DNA of 64,000 nucleotides from Agrococcus terreus (GCF_014645235.1 NZ_BMLM01000001.1:930001-994000); one strand, 5' to 3'. Counted from the stretch's first letter, positions 36,860 through 45,674 are shown. Program-made: numbers and translations. Notes: a model not told the origin generated them from the sequence alone.

Positions 36860-36915
36860 GGGTGGTCGCGAGACGCGTGCCGCCTGCGGCGGCGCGATCC
36901 TCGACCAGCGGATGG
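36860..36915. repeat. Dispersed 56-bp palindromic repeat, copy A2
   Basis: About 91% identical to the element at 34158-34213 (51 of 56 bases by eye). It also lies in a tail-to-tail intergenic gap. The end segments and an inner CCGCC/GGCGG pair can fold into a long hairpin. Confidence 0.75.
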
Positions 36916-36933
36916 GGGACGCGCGCGCAGGCG

Positions 36934-38880
36934 TCAGGAGGCGGGCAGCAGGATGCCGTCGAAGTGGGCCGCCAGGAGGTCCGGGCGGTCGAGCGGCAGC
37001 ACCGCCGAGACGAACATGTCGGGGCGCACGACCACGACGGCGCCCTCGCGCGCGACGCCGCGGCGCTCGAAGATGTCGTCCGCCTCGTCGGCGGCGTAGA
37101 CGAGCTCCTCGTCGATCACCTGGAACGGCCCGAAGCGCGGCCGGAACACGGTCGGCACGTCGCCCGGCTCGACATCGTCGTGCGACTGCTGCCAGATGAC
37201 CTTCACATCGAGCACCGAGCCCGCATCCGTGCCCTCCACGTGCGTCGTCACGTACGGCGACTCGGGCGACGTGCGCAGCCACTCCGCCCACGCCTCGAGC
37301 GCGCCGCCCTGCCCGGGCGCCTCGGGGCCGGCGAAGGCGTAGAGGCGCCAGCGGCCGTCGGCGCGCATGTGGTGGCCGAGCTCGACCGGCACGGCGTCGC
37401 AGACGCGCACGACGGGCGCCGACCAGAAGCGCTCGCCGATCGGGAAGCCCGTCGCGAGCGCCTGGTGCTCGCCCGTGCCGGTGATCCGCGAGGGCTCGTA
37501 GTGCGTCGCGAAGCCCGAGGCCTGCCGCTCCGAGCGCAGGTAGTGGGCGGTGACCTCCTTGGGGTCGATGCCGCCGAGCTCGGGATGCGCGGGGTCGAGG
37601 GTGCGCGCGCCCATGAGCGTCGACCACTCGCGGTCGAAGTCGATGAGCCGCTGCGCGACCACCTGGCGCTCCTCGGAGTAGGTGTCGAGGATGGCGGCGG
37701 GGCTGCGGCCGGCGAGCACCGAGCCGAGCTTCCACCCCAGGTTGAAGGTGTCCTGCATCGACACGTTCATGCCCTGCCCGGCCTTCGCCGAGTGCGTGTG
37801 GCAGGCGTCGCCGGCGATGAAGACGCGCGGATGCTGCTGGCCGCGCCGCTCGGGCGCGACGTCGTCGAAGGTGTCGGCGACGCGCTGGCCCACCTCGTAG
37901 ACGCTCCACCAGGCGACGTGCCGCACCTCGAGCCGGTAGGGCGCGAGGATCGCCTGCGCCCGCTCGACGATCGTCTCGATCGGCGTCTGCCGCACGGCGT
38001 GGGCATCCTCGGGCGCGATGTCGCCGAGGTCGACGTAGATGCGCACGAGCGCGTTGCCCTCGCGGGGGATGAGCAGGATGCTGCCCGCGGCCGACTGGAT
38101 GGCGCACTTCGTGCGGATGTCGGGGAAGTCGGTGTCGACGAGCACGTCCATGACGCCCCACGCGTGGTTGCGGGAGTCGCCCTGCAGGTGGCCGCCGATC
38201 GCGCGGCGCACGACCGAGCGGGCGCCGTCGCAGCCGACGGCGTACTTGGCGCGCACGACGCGCTCGGCGCCGACCGGCTCGCCCTCCGCCTCCACCGTGC
38301 GGCGGAACGTCGCGACGACCGGGTGGGCCGATGCATCCGCCTCGTCGGCGTCCTCGACCACCAGGTCGAGCAGCTCCCACCCGTAGTCGGGCGCCATGCG
38401 GCTGGGGGAGTGGCGCATGTACTCGGCGAAGTAGTCCTGCACGCGCGCCTGGTTGCAGATGACGTGGGGGAACTCGCTCAGCTCCGAGTCGGGCAGGCCC
38501 GCGGAGTCGATGGCCTTCTCGGCGCGGTGGATCCGCGTGCGGTCGGCCGGGTCGGGGCGCCAGAACTGCATCTCGGTGATGCGGTACGCCTCGGCGAGCA
38601 GCCGCTCGGCGAAGCCGAACGCCTGGAACGTCTCGATGGAGCGGGCCTGCAGGCCGTCGGCCTGGCCGCGCTCGAGGCGGCCGCCGCGGCGCTCGACGAC
38701 GCGCGTCGCGACGTCCGGGTACATCGACAGCTGAGCGCCGAGCAGCATGCCGGCGGGGCCGGTGCCGACGACGAGCACGTCGGTCTCCTCCGGCAGCGAC
38801 GCGGGCCGGTCGAGGCCGTGGCCGGCGGCGGGCAGCACGCGCGGATCCTCGTCGACGTATCCGTGGTGGTGGAACTGCAT
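36934..38880 (-). CDS. FAD-dependent aromatic monooxygenase, phenol 2-monooxygenase/MobA type
   Basis: A 648-residue group A flavin hydroxylase with a C-terminal thioredoxin-like domain, as in 3-hydroxybenzoate 4-monooxygenase. The FAD motif is GTGPAGMLLG at 39-48, the DG motif is in YAVGCDGARSVVRRAIGG, and the GD motif is FIAGDACHTHSAKAGQGMN. It is the last gene of the hpa operon, 46 bp after hpaI. No HpaBC hydroxylase is present, so this enzyme may add the hydroxyl group that makes homoprotocatechuate from a monohydroxyphenylacetate. The substrate is inference; the family assignment is firm. Confidence 0.9.
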   Translation of the reverse strand: MQFHHHGYVDEDPRVLPAAGHGLDRPASLPEETDVLVVGTGPAGMLLGAQLSMYPDVATRVVERRGGRLERGQADGLQARSIETFQAFGFAERLLAEAYRITEMQFWRPDPADRTRIHRAEKAIDSAGLPDSELSEFPHVICNQARVQDYFAEYMRHSPSRMAPDYGWELLDLVVEDADEADASAHPVVATFRRTVEAEGEPVGAERVVRAKYAVGCDGARSVVRRAIGGHLQGDSRNHAWGVMDVLVDTDFPDIRTKCAIQSAAGSILLIPREGNALVRIYVDLGDIAPEDAHAVRQTPIETIVERAQAILAPYRLEVRHVAWWSVYEVGQRVADTFDDVAPERRGQQHPRVFIAGDACHTHSAKAGQGMNVSMQDTFNLGWKLGSVLAGRSPAAILDTYSEERQVVAQRLIDFDREWSTLMGARTLDPAHPELGGIDPKEVTAHYLRSERQASGFATHYEPSRITGTGEHQALATGFPIGERFWSAPVVRVCDAVPVELGHHMRADGRWRLYAFAGPEAPGQGGALEAWAEWLRTSPESPYVTTHVEGTDAGSVLDVKVIWQQSHDDVEPGDVPTVFRPRFGPFQVIDEELVYAADEADDIFERRGVAREGAVVVVRPDMFVSAVLPLDRPDLLAAHFDGILLPAS

Positions 38881-38926
38881 GGCCTCTCCTTCGAGGTCGC
38901 GGGCCGCGGCGTCGCGGCGCCACGGG

Positions 38927-39784
38927 TCAGTAGCTGTCGGTCGCGCGGGTCGTGGGCGCGGAGTCGTCGGTCGCAGCGTCGCCCGGCTCGCGCCGCAGTT
39001 GCGCCACGGCGGCCTCGGCGCCGCGGGCGAGGATCGTGACGTCGGCGCCGACGACGACGAACGCGGCGCCGCGGGCGACGACGCGGTCGGCGTCCGCGGG
39101 GGCGAACGCGTTGACGCCGACGGGCGTGCCGACGCCGCGGACGGCGTCGACCGTCGCGTCGACGGCCGCGACGACGTCGGGATGGCCGGGGTCGCCCGGG
39201 TGCCCGAGCGAGCCGGCGAGGTCGGCGGGGCCGATGAACACGCCGTCGACGCCGTCGACCGCCGCGATGGCGGCCGCGTTCGCGACGCCCTCGGCGGTCT
39301 CGATCTGCACGAGCACGCTCACGTGCTCGTCGGCGGCGCCGACGTAGCCGGCGATGCGGCCCCAGCGGGAGGAGCGCGCGAGCGCCGAGCCGATGCCGCG
39401 GGCGCCCTCGCGCGCGCCGGCGGCACCGGGGTAGCGGGCGGCGCGCACGGCGGCGGCGGCCTGCTCGGGCGTCGAGACCATCGGCACGACGAGGCTGCGC
39501 GCGCCGAGGTCGAGCACCTGCTTGATGATGACGGGGTCGTTCCAGGGCACCCGCACCACCGTCGCGACCGGGTACGCCTCCGCCGCCTGCAGCACGGCGA
39601 GGATCTCGCGCAGGCCCAGGGGCCCGTGCTCGCCGTCGACGATGAGCAGGTCGGCGCCCGAGCCGGCGAGGATCTCGGCCGCGATCGGGTCGCCGGTCGC
39701 GTTCCAGAGGCCCACGAGCGGGCGGTCGCCCCGAGCGGCGAAGGCGTCGCGAGCGGTCGTGGGGCCCGCCTGCTGGCCGGTCAC
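38927..39784 (-). CDS. hpaI: 4-Hydroxy-2-oxo-heptane-1,7-dioate aldolase
   Basis: Class II (metal-dependent) aldolase releasing pyruvate and succinate semialdehyde, the last step of homoprotocatechuate meta cleavage. It is 285 residues, slightly longer than E. coli HpaI because of an acidic tail. Landmarks are VGLWNATGDPIAAEILAGSG, LLIVDGEHGP, VQIETAEGVANA and VFIGPADLAGSLGHPG. The GTG start overlaps the hpaH stop by four bases, so translation is coupled. Confidence 0.92.
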   Translation of the reverse strand: MTGQQAGPTTARDAFAARGDRPLVGLWNATGDPIAAEILAGSGADLLIVDGEHGPLGLREILAVLQAAEAYPVATVVRVPWNDPVIIKQVLDLGARSLVVPMVSTPEQAAAAVRAARYPGAAGAREGARGIGSALARSSRWGRIAGYVGAADEHVSVLVQIETAEGVANAAAIAAVDGVDGVFIGPADLAGSLGHPGDPGHPDVVAAVDATVDAVRGVGTPVGVNAFAPADADRVVARGAAFVVVGADVTILARGAEAAVAQLRREPGDAATDDSAPTTRATDSY

Positions 39785-40611
39785 CGGAACACCGCCTCGA
39801 CGACGCCGAGATCCTGGTACTCGACGCGCAGGCGGTCGCCCGGGTGCACCCAGACGGGCCGCGTGAACGAGCCCGCGAGCACGAGGTCGCCCGCCTCGAG
39901 CCGGTCGCCGTGCTGCGCGAGCTTGCCGGCGAGCCACGCGACGCCGTGCGCCGCGTGCCCGAGCACGCCGCCCGAGACGCCGGTCTCGACGACCTCGTCG
40001 TTCACGACGCACATCGCGCCGACCCACGAGAGGTCGCGGTCGCGCGGGCCGATCTCCGCATCCCCGATCACGACGGCGCCGAGCGCCGCGTTGTCGCTGA
40101 TCGTGTCGACGATCGTGCGGCCGGCGAGCTCGATGTGGGAGTCGAGGATCTCGACGGCCGGCACGACGGCCTCCGTGGCGTCGAGCACGTCGTCGACCGT
40201 GAGCCCCGCGCCCTCGAGCGGCGAGCGCAGCACGAACGCCAGCTCGACCTCGACGCGCACGTTCGACCAGCGGGCGTGCTCGAGCACCTCGCCCGAGCGG
40301 AACACCTGGTCGTCGAAGATCACGCCGTAGTCGGGCTCGGTGATGCCGGTCGCCTCCTGCATCGCGCGGGAGGTGAGGCCGATCTTGCGGCCCACGAGCC
40401 GCGCGCCGGCCTCCTCGCGCCGCGAGCGCCAGATGCGCTGGATGGCGTACGAGTCCTCGATCGTCGCGTCCGGGTAGCGGGCCGAGATGCGCTCGATCGT
40501 GGTGCGCGTGCGGGTCGCCTCGGCGAGCTCGTCGGCGATCGCGGCGACCGCCTCGTCGGAGAGCCCGCGGCCGCCGCGCAGGTGGCGCGGCGTGCTGCCC
40601 GGCTCGGTCAC
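39781..40611 (-). CDS. hpaH: 2-Oxo-hept-3-ene-1,7-dioate hydratase
   Basis: Hydratase of the meta-cleavage pathway, 276 residues, in the FAH-related hydratase family (MhpD/HpaH). Landmarks are YAIQRIWRSRREEAGARLVGRKIGLTS (in parts), EPDYGVIFDDQVF, VEVELAFVL and a final RPVWVHPGDRLRVEYQDLG. It overlaps hpaD upstream (four bases, GTGA) and hpaI downstream (four bases). Position between the dioxygenase and aldolase genes fits the metabolic order. Confidence 0.92.
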   Translation of the reverse strand: MTEPGSTPRHLRGGRGLSDEAVAAIADELAEATRTRTTIERISARYPDATIEDSYAIQRIWRSRREEAGARLVGRKIGLTSRAMQEATGITEPDYGVIFDDQVFRSGEVLEHARWSNVRVEVELAFVLRSPLEGAGLTVDDVLDATEAVVPAVEILDSHIELAGRTIVDTISDNAALGAVVIGDAEIGPRDRDLSWVGAMCVVNDEVVETGVSGGVLGHAAHGVAWLAGKLAQHGDRLEAGDLVLAGSFTRPVWVHPGDRLRVEYQDLGVVEAVFR

Positions 40612-41735
40612 AGCTGATTCCCGAGCTTGAAGCCCTTCGCGGCCTCGCCGCGGTAGGTGCCGTCCTCGTCGCCGGCGCGCGTGTACGAGAAGCCGTCGGC
40701 GCCGATCGTGACCTCCATCTCGGAGGAGTCGGTGCGGGCGACGGTCTCGACGACGTTCCCGTCGAGGTCGAGCACGGGGGAGGCCTCGGTGTACCAGGAG
40801 GGCACGACGGGGTTGCCCCACCAGTCGCGGCGCTGGTTGTCGTGCACGTCCCACGTGATGACGGGGTTGTCGGGGTCGCCGGTCCAGTAGTCCTGCGTGT
40901 AGATCTCGACGCGGTGGCCGTCGGGGTCGGTGATGTAGAGGTAGAAGGCGTTCGAGACGCCGTGGCGGCCGGGGCCGCGCTCGATGTGGTCGCTCATGCG
41001 CAGCGCGCCGAGCTTGTCGCAGATCTGGATGATGTTGTGCTTCTCGTGCGTCGAGAACGCGACGTGGTGCATCCGCGGCCCGTCGCCGCCGGTGAGCGCG
41101 GTGTCGTGCACGGTGCCCTTGCGGTGCATCCACGCGGCGTAGGTGACGCCCTGGTCGTCCTTGATGTCCTCGGTGACGCGGAAGCCGAGGCTCTCGAGGT
41201 AGGCGCGGCCGCGCGGCACGTCGGGCGTGACCTGGTTGAAGTGGTCGAGGCGCACGAGCTCGCCGGCCGAGTAGAGGTCGTAGCGCATGTGGAGGCGCTC
41301 GACGTGCTCGACCTCGTGGAAGAACTCGTAGGGGAAGCCGAGCGGGTCCTGCACGCGCACGCTGTCGCCGAGGCCCTTGACGAAGCCGTCGCGGCGGCGC
41401 TCGGTGCGGCAGCCGAGCTCCTGGAACCACGCCTCCGCGCGGTCCACGTCCTCGGGCGTCCGCACCCGGTACGAGAACGCGGCGACCGCGGCCACCGGGC
41501 CCTTCCGCAGGACGAGGTTGTGGTGGATGAACTCCTCGAACGAGCGCAGGTAGATGACCTCGTCCTCCTCCTCGGTGACGTGGAGGCCCAGCACGTCGAC
41601 GTAGAACGCGCGGGAGGCCGCGAGATCGGTGACGACGAGCTCCATCGAGGCGCAGCGCACGATGTCGGGCGCGGGCAGCGTCGGGGTGGGGATCGGGTTC
41701 GTGTTCGCCGGGTCGGGCGCGGTGGTGGTGGTCAT
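40608..41735 (-). CDS. hpaD: Homoprotocatechuate 2,3-dioxygenase (extradiol, type I)
   Basis: Opens the ring of 3,4-dihydroxyphenylacetate next to one hydroxyl. The 375-residue protein closely follows the Brevibacterium fuscum enzyme as I remember it, offset by ten residues. The metal ligands line up as H165 (VRLDHFNQVTPD), H224 (GPRMHHVAF) and E277 (GHRVEIYTQDY). Both vicinal-oxygen-chelate domains are complete. Fe or Mn cannot be told from sequence. A 50-bp gap separates it from hpaE, and it overlaps hpaH. Confidence 0.95.
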   Translation of the reverse strand: MTTTTAPDPANTNPIPTPTLPAPDIVRCASMELVVTDLAASRAFYVDVLGLHVTEEEDEVIYLRSFEEFIHHNLVLRKGPVAAVAAFSYRVRTPEDVDRAEAWFQELGCRTERRRDGFVKGLGDSVRVQDPLGFPYEFFHEVEHVERLHMRYDLYSAGELVRLDHFNQVTPDVPRGRAYLESLGFRVTEDIKDDQGVTYAAWMHRKGTVHDTALTGGDGPRMHHVAFSTHEKHNIIQICDKLGALRMSDHIERGPGRHGVSNAFYLYITDPDGHRVEIYTQDYWTGDPDNPVITWDVHDNQRRDWWGNPVVPSWYTEASPVLDLDGNVVETVARTDSSEMEVTIGADGFSYTRAGDEDGTYRGEAAKGFKLGNQL

Positions 41736-41785
41736 GTCGCGGCTCCTCGTCGAGTGCGTGCGGGTTCGGATGCGGTGGGGGCGCG

Positions 41786-43276
41786 TCAGCGCGCGCCGAA
41801 GCGGGCCGTGTGGACGTCGCCGAGGGTGATGTGCACGGCCTGCTGGTCGCTGTAGAAGTCGAGCGAGCGGTAGCCGCCCTCGTGGCCGAGGCCGGAGGCC
41901 TTCACGCCGCCGAAGGGGCTGCGGAGGTCGCGCACGTTGTGGCTGTTGAGCCACACCATGCCCGCCTCGACCGACTGCGCGAAGGTGTGGGCGCGCACGA
42001 GGTCGCTCGTCCAGATGTAGGCGGCGAGGCCGTACCGCACGCCGTTCGCGAGCTCGAGGGCCTCCTCGTCGGTGTCGAAGGGGGTGATCGCGACGACCGG
42101 GCCGAAGATCTCCTCCTGGAAGATGCGGGCGTCGGGCGCGACGTCGGCGAAGACCGTGGGGGCGACGAAGTTGCCCTCGGGGAAGGCCTCGGGGCGGCCG
42201 CCGCCGGCGAGCAGGCGGCCCTCCTGCTTGCCGATCTCGACGTACGACATCACCTTGTCGAAGTGCTCGGGGTGCACGAGTGCGCCCACCTCGGTGGCCG
42301 GGTCGGACGGGTCGCCGACCACGATCCGCTCGGCGCGCGCCGCGTAGCGCTCGAGGAACTCCTCGTAGATCGGGCGCTCGACGAGGATGCGGCTGCCGGC
42401 GGTGCAGCGCTCGCCGTTCAGCGAGAAGACGCCGAACAGCGTGGAGTCGATGGCCGCGTCGAGGTCGGCGTCGGCGAAGACGACGGCGGGGCTCTTGCCG
42501 CCGAGCTCCATCGACATCGCCTTGAGGTGCGGGGCGCAGTTGGCGAAGATCAGCTGACCCGTGCGGCTCTCGCCGGTGAACGAGATGAGCGGCACGCCCG
42601 GGTGCTTGACGAGCGCGTCGCCGGCCTCCTCGCCGATGCCGTTGACGAGGTTGAAGACGCCCTGGGGCAGCTCCGCCTCCTCGAAGATGCCGGCCCAGAG
42701 CGACGCGGAGAGCGGCGTGAACTCGGCGGGCTTCAGCACGACGGTGCAGCCGGATGCGAGCGCGGGCGCGAGCTTCCACGACTCGAGCATGAACGGGGTG
42801 TTCCACGGCGTGATGAGGCCCGCGACGCCCTTGGGCTTGCGGTTCACGTAGTTCATCTGGCTGCCGGGCACCTTGTAGGTGTCGTCGCGCTGGGCGACGA
42901 TGAGGTCGGCGAAGAAGCGGAAGTTCTCGGCCGCGCGCTGCGCCTGGCCCTTCGCCTGCGTGATCGGCAGGCCCGAGTCGAACGACTCGAAGGCGGCGAG
43001 CTCGGCGTCGCGCGATTCGACGATGTCGGCGATGCGGTTGAGGATCCGGGCGCGCTGGCGCGGCTTCATGCTCGGCCACGGGCCGGTCTCGAAGGCGCGG
43101 GTCGCGGCGGCGACGGCGGCGTCGACGTCGGCCGCCTTGCCGCGCGCGGCGGTCGTGTAGACCTCGTTGCCGACCGGCTCGAGCACGTCGAAGCGATCGC
43201 CGTCGATCGAGTCGACGCGCTGCCCGTCGATGTAGTGCTGGATGTGGTCGGGCAGGCCCGCGGGTCGGGTGGTCAT
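41786..43276 (-). CDS. hpaE: 5-Carboxymethyl-2-hydroxymuconate semialdehyde dehydrogenase
   Basis: NAD-dependent aldehyde dehydrogenase that oxidises the ring-cleavage product, 496 residues. Catalytic residues are visible: asparagine in TPWNTPFM, glutamate in MELGGKSP, cysteine in NGERCTAGSRI. The early IDGQRVDSIDG and the late FGGVKASGLGHEGG are typical of HpaE. The ATG overlaps the stop of the GntR gene by four bases. Neighbours hpaD and hpaH make this assignment firm over other ALDH families. Confidence 0.92.
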   Translation of the reverse strand: MTTRPAGLPDHIQHYIDGQRVDSIDGDRFDVLEPVGNEVYTTAARGKAADVDAAVAAATRAFETGPWPSMKPRQRARILNRIADIVESRDAELAAFESFDSGLPITQAKGQAQRAAENFRFFADLIVAQRDDTYKVPGSQMNYVNRKPKGVAGLITPWNTPFMLESWKLAPALASGCTVVLKPAEFTPLSASLWAGIFEEAELPQGVFNLVNGIGEEAGDALVKHPGVPLISFTGESRTGQLIFANCAPHLKAMSMELGGKSPAVVFADADLDAAIDSTLFGVFSLNGERCTAGSRILVERPIYEEFLERYAARAERIVVGDPSDPATEVGALVHPEHFDKVMSYVEIGKQEGRLLAGGGRPEAFPEGNFVAPTVFADVAPDARIFQEEIFGPVVAITPFDTDEEALELANGVRYGLAAYIWTSDLVRAHTFAQSVEAGMVWLNSHNVRDLRSPFGGVKASGLGHEGGYRSLDFYSDQQAVHITLGDVHTARFGAR

Positions 43277-43962
43277 CGGTGCTCCTGTCGGTGGGCGGCG
43301 CCGTCCTGGGGCGCGCGTCGGAGGTAGGCGTTGGGGGTCGCGAGGCGGTGGGCGCGCACGGCGAGCTCGATCTCGAGCGCGTCGGCGCCGGCCTCGACGA
43401 GGTCGAGGATGCGGTCGTGCTCGTCGACCGACTCGGCGGCGCGGGCGGGCACGAACGAGAAGGTGGAGGCGCGCAGCCGCGCGAGTCGGCGCCAGCCGCG
43501 GTCGACGAGGTCGCGCAGGTGCGCGTTGGGGCACGGGTCGGTGAGCGTGCGGTGCAGCAGCTCGTTCGTGCGGGTGAACGCGACGGGGTCGAGGTCGTCG
43601 AGCATGCCGCGCAGCTGCGCGTTGAGCTCGCGGGCGCGGGCGACGGCTGCGGCCGTGACGTAGGGCGCGGCGACGTGCGCGGCGGCGCCCTCGACGTACG
43701 AGAGGGTCTCCATCGTGTCCCAGTACTCGTGCTCGTCGATCTCGGCGACGCGGGCGCCAACGTTGCGCTCGAAGGTGACGAGGCCCTCCGCCTCCAGCCG
43801 CCGGATCGCCTCCCGCACGGGGACGACGCTCATGCCGAGCTCGGTGCCGATCGCGTCGAGCACGAGGCGCTGGCCGGGCGGGTAGGTGCCGTCGACGATT
43901 CGGTCGTGCACGACGCGGAAGGCGAGTTGCGACTTGCTCAGCTGCGCCGTCTCGGCGGTCAT
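43273..43962 (-). CDS. GntR-family (FCD-domain) regulator of the hpa operon
   Basis: A 229-residue repressor. The N-terminal winged helix reads AFRVVHDRIVDGTYPPGQRL, MSVVPVREAIRRLEAEGLV. The C-terminal all-helical FCD domain would bind a pathway acid, often with a metal (histidines in LLHRTLTDPCPNAHL and VDEHDRILDLVEAG). It lies inside the operon, overlapping genes on both sides by four bases. Two TCGTATACG palindromes between the divergent promoters fit the GT...AC core of GntR operators, so it probably represses the operon and the transporter. Confidence 0.9.
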   Translation of the reverse strand: MTAETAQLSKSQLAFRVVHDRIVDGTYPPGQRLVLDAIGTELGMSVVPVREAIRRLEAEGLVTFERNVGARVAEIDEHEYWDTMETLSYVEGAAAHVAAPYVTAAAVARARELNAQLRGMLDDLDPVAFTRTNELLHRTLTDPCPNAHLRDLVDRGWRRLARLRASTFSFVPARAAESVDEHDRILDLVEAGADALEIELAVRAHRLATPNAYLRRAPQDGAAHRQEHR

Positions 43963-45482
43963 GCGCCGGCCTCGGCCTCGTAGCGGGCGCGCCACTCGGC
44001 GTTCATCGGGAACAGCCCGTCGACCGGGTGGCCCTCCTCGACCATCCGCGCGATGAACGCCTCCTCGGCCTCCTGCGCGACGGCCTCGTCGGCGAGCTCC
44101 TGCGCGAAGCCGGGCGGGATGACGAGCAGGCCGTCGCCGTCGCCGACGACGATGTCGCCCGGCTGCACGGTGGTGCCGCCGCACGCGACGGTCTCGTCGT
44201 GCGACCACGGCACGTGGAGGCGGCCGAGCACCGCGGGATGGCCGCCGGCGTGCCAGGTGGGCACGCCGATCTCGGTCACGACGTCGAGGTCGCGCACGCC
44301 GCCGTCGGTGATGAGCCCCGCGGCGCCGAGGTGGCGGGCGCGCAGCGCCAGGATGTCGCCGAGGGTGCCGGAGCGGGTCTCGCCCCGCGCCTCGATGACG
44401 ACGACGTCGCCCGGGCGGAGCGAGTCGAAGAGCCGTTTCTGCGCGTTGTAGCCGCCGCCGTGGGCCGTGAAGAGGTCCTCGCGGTTGGGCACGTAGCGGA
44501 GCGTCCGGGCCGTGCCGACGAGGCGCTGCCCGGGCTGCGTGGGGCGGAGGCCGTCGATCGAGACGTTGTTCATCCCGCGCTTGCGCAGCAGCGACGAGAG
44601 GGTCGCGAGCGCGACGGTCGAGAGCTGCGCGCGGAGCGCGTCGGTGAGCACGGGCGCCTCGGACTCCTGGAAGTCGGCGAGCGGCCGGCCGGAGGCGTCG
44701 GACCACTGGTCGGGCGTGGGCTTCGGCTGGGCGGAGTGCGCCGGGAGGGCGTGGTCGCCGACGCGCACCGTGGTCGCGAGGCGGCCCGTGCTCACGCGCT
44801 CGCCGTCGGTCGTCGTCGCCGCGACCTCCACCTCGACCGTCTGGCCGGGCGCGAACGTCGAGGCGCCGGCCGGCGTGCCGGTGAGGATGACGTCGCCGGG
44901 GGAGAGGGTGAGGGTCTGCGAGAGGTCGGAGACGATCTCGGGCAGGGAGAAGAGCAGGGCCGCGGTCTCGTCGGCCTGCACGAGCTCGCCGTCGAGCCAG
45001 GTGCGCAGCTCGATGGCAGCGGGGTCGAGCCGGCCGGCGTCGAGCAGCGCGGGGCCGATCGGCGTCGCGCCGTCGCCGCCCTTCGAGCGCACGTTGGCGC
45101 CCTTGTCGGCCCAGCGGAGGTCGAAGACGCCGAGGTCGTTCGCGGCCGTGACGGCGGCGACGTGCGACCAGGCGTCCTCGGGGGAGACGCGGTGCGCCTC
45201 GCGGCCGATGACGAGCGCGAGCTCGCCCTCGAAGCCGAAGATCTCGGTGCCGGCGGGCACCGTCCACTCGCCGCCGGTCGAGAGGGAGGATGCGGGCTTC
45301 AGGAAGTAGCCGGGCGCCTCGGGCGTGCGGCCCTTCTGGGCGGCCCGCGCGGCGTAGGAGATGTGCATCGCGGCGACCGTGCCGGGCTTGGCGCCGAGCA
45401 GCGCCCAGGCGTCGCGGGCGGCGGCGGGGCCGCCGTGGGGGTGGGCGGCGCCGGCGGCGGGGAGGTGCGTCGATGCATCCAT
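43959..45482 (-). CDS. FAH-RraA fusion, probable HpaG-type isomerase/decarboxylase
   Basis: A 507-residue two-domain enzyme, first gene of the operon. Residues about 30-250 form a FAH/HpaG-like domain with metal ligands in FEGELALVIG (E85, E87) and ANDLGVFDLRW (D116), and GDVILTGTPAG. Residues about 285-490 form an RraA/HMG-aldolase-like domain with SGTLGD (371-376) and the metal-binding R397-D398 in ITDGGVRDLD. E. coli HpaG instead carries two FAH halves. The fusion may decarboxylate and isomerise the diacid; which half does what is unknown. TATACG and TTGACA upstream give a near-leaderless start. Confidence 0.85.
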   Translation of the reverse strand: MDASTHLPAAGAAHPHGGPAAARDAWALLGAKPGTVAAMHISYAARAAQKGRTPEAPGYFLKPASSLSTGGEWTVPAGTEIFGFEGELALVIGREAHRVSPEDAWSHVAAVTAANDLGVFDLRWADKGANVRSKGGDGATPIGPALLDAGRLDPAAIELRTWLDGELVQADETAALLFSLPEIVSDLSQTLTLSPGDVILTGTPAGASTFAPGQTVEVEVAATTTDGERVSTGRLATTVRVGDHALPAHSAQPKPTPDQWSDASGRPLADFQESEAPVLTDALRAQLSTVALATLSSLLRKRGMNNVSIDGLRPTQPGQRLVGTARTLRYVPNREDLFTAHGGGYNAQKRLFDSLRPGDVVVIEARGETRSGTLGDILALRARHLGAAGLITDGGVRDLDVVTEIGVPTWHAGGHPAVLGRLHVPWSHDETVACGGTTVQPGDIVVGDGDGLLVIPPGFAQELADEAVAQEAEEAFIARMVEEGHPVDGLFPMNAEWRARYEAEAGA

Positions 45483-45488
45483 GCGGGC

Positions 45489-45519
45489 ATCGTATACGAT
45501 CCGTCGCGGCCGCTGTCAA
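45489..45519 (-). promoter_or_regulatory. hpa operon promoter with GntR operator 1
   Basis: On the minus strand, TTGACA (45514-45519) and TATACG (45491-45496) are 17 bp apart. The -10 lies inside the perfect 12-bp palindrome ATCGTATACGAT (45489-45500), six bases from the ATG. A bound dimer would hide the -10. Confidence 0.75.
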
Positions 45520-45591
45520 GCGCGGCGAGGCGTCGTACGAGCCAATCCTGGCGGCCGACGCGGCGGTCGCGGAAGACCCGCCGAAGGGCGC

Positions 45592-45620
45592 TTGCCGAAG
45601 CGCGCAGGATCGTATACGTT
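45592..45620 (+). promoter_or_regulatory. MHS transporter promoter with GntR operator 2
   Basis: ATCGTATACGTT (45609-45620) repeats the first operator with one change in the right half. It overlaps a -10 (TACGTT, 45615-45620) that is 17 bp from TTGCCG (45592-45597). A shorter palindrome TCGTACGA at 45533-45540 lies between the two operators. Confidence 0.65.
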
Positions 45621-45674
45621 CCATGCCGAACCCCCTGGTCGCATCCGGGGCCCACCACTGACAAGGGAGTCAGC

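Noticed and set aside
35432-39039. Very long open frames on both strands across the acyltransferase and flavin hydroxylase genes
   Set aside because: Both are composition artefacts in the wrong frames of two well-identified genes.
43959-45482. A classical double-FAH HpaG
   Set aside because: The C-terminal half has RraA landmarks (SGTLGD, VRD) and none of the FAH metal-site motifs.
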